From a virus, in IMG/VR virus record IMGVR_UViG_3300045135_002353, positions 1 through 31,801 of that record: 31,801 bases of DNA. One strand, written 5' to 3'. This document shows positions 31,733-31,801 of this stretch, piece after piece. Below the pieces are notes generated by a model, which saw only the letters and a list, made by a program, of their open reading frames with translations, did not search any database and was not told the DNA's origin. Position numbers and translations under genes: made by a program. Position 1 is the stretch's first letter; the number at the start of each line of letters is the position of its first letter.

Positions 31733-31801
31733 CTATTCTTTATTTACTAAAGCAGTAAGTAAATTCTTGATGTCAGATAAATCGGTCTTTATATTATTTA
31801 T
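31733..31801 (-). CDS. C-terminal end of an upstream gene (partial, runs off the window)
   Basis: On the minus strand an open frame enters from the window edge and ends at TAG (31733-31735). The 22 visible residues end NIKTDLSDIKNLLTALVNKE, an amphipathic helix suited to a coiled-coil C-terminus, as often ends a fibre or S74 protein. The stop is 8 bases before the next ATG and overlaps its Shine-Dalgarno sequence, a typical coupled arrangement. The start and most of the gene lie beyond position 31801, so no function is given. Confidence 0.55.
   Translation of the reverse strand: MNNIKTDLSDIKNLLTALVNKE

Noticed and set aside
31795-31801. Late promoter octamer at the window edge (TATTTAT)
   Set aside because: The last base is missing and the stretch lies in the coding frame of the partial edge gene, so it cannot be judged.

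Overview
The window reads as part of the genome of a marine T4-like contractile-tailed phage, AT-rich by eye. Every convincing gene lies on the minus strand, so transcription runs from the high-coordinate end towards position 1. The low-coordinate third carries the T4 head/neck/tail block in the usual order: gp13, gp14, gp15, gp16, gp17, gp18, gp19 and the N-terminal part of gp20. A small methyltransferase gene is inserted between gp17 and gp18. Coding is nearly continuous, and no stretch above 300 bases lacks a gene. I saw no tRNA, CRISPR array, insertion sequence or integrase.

Region by region in transcription order: (a) 31801-26293 holds the tail of an upstream gene, an S74-chaperone fibre protein, small fibre-like proteins, a Thr/Ser/Tyr-rich repetitive protein, an assembly-chaperone-like protein, a putative capsule-type glycosyltransferase, a mini zinc ribbon and a fibre module protein. 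(b) 26245-16166 holds two small virion proteins, a 2135-residue mosaic fibre with ten repeats of about 49 residues, and two Cys/Gly-rich paralogues with a 224-residue protein between them. (c) 16080-10810 is an island of six metabolic genes: GT9-type glycosyltransferase, NodU/TobZ-type carbamoyltransferase, an N-methyltransferase-like protein, a 2-oxoglutarate/Fe(II) oxygenase, heme oxygenase, and a ferredoxin-dependent bilin reductase of PcyA/PcyX type. (d) 10736-1 is the late structural block ending in gp20.

The most interesting content is the island. Its last two genes form a complete heme to biliverdin to reduced bilin route (ho plus pcyX-like). The four genes before them look like a sugar or small-molecule tailoring set. 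Exact copies of the T4 late-promoter octamer (TATAAATA on the minus strand) precede six structural transcription units, but none precedes the island. The island instead starts behind a sigma70-like candidate promoter and ends at a hairpin directly before the next late promoter. This suggests the island is expressed on a different schedule from the virion genes around it, possibly earlier.

The host cannot be fixed from this window. Phage-borne heme oxygenase and bilin reductase are known in marine cyanophages. PcyX-type reductases are known from uncultured oceanic viruses whose hosts may not be cyanobacteria. No photosystem genes are present here.
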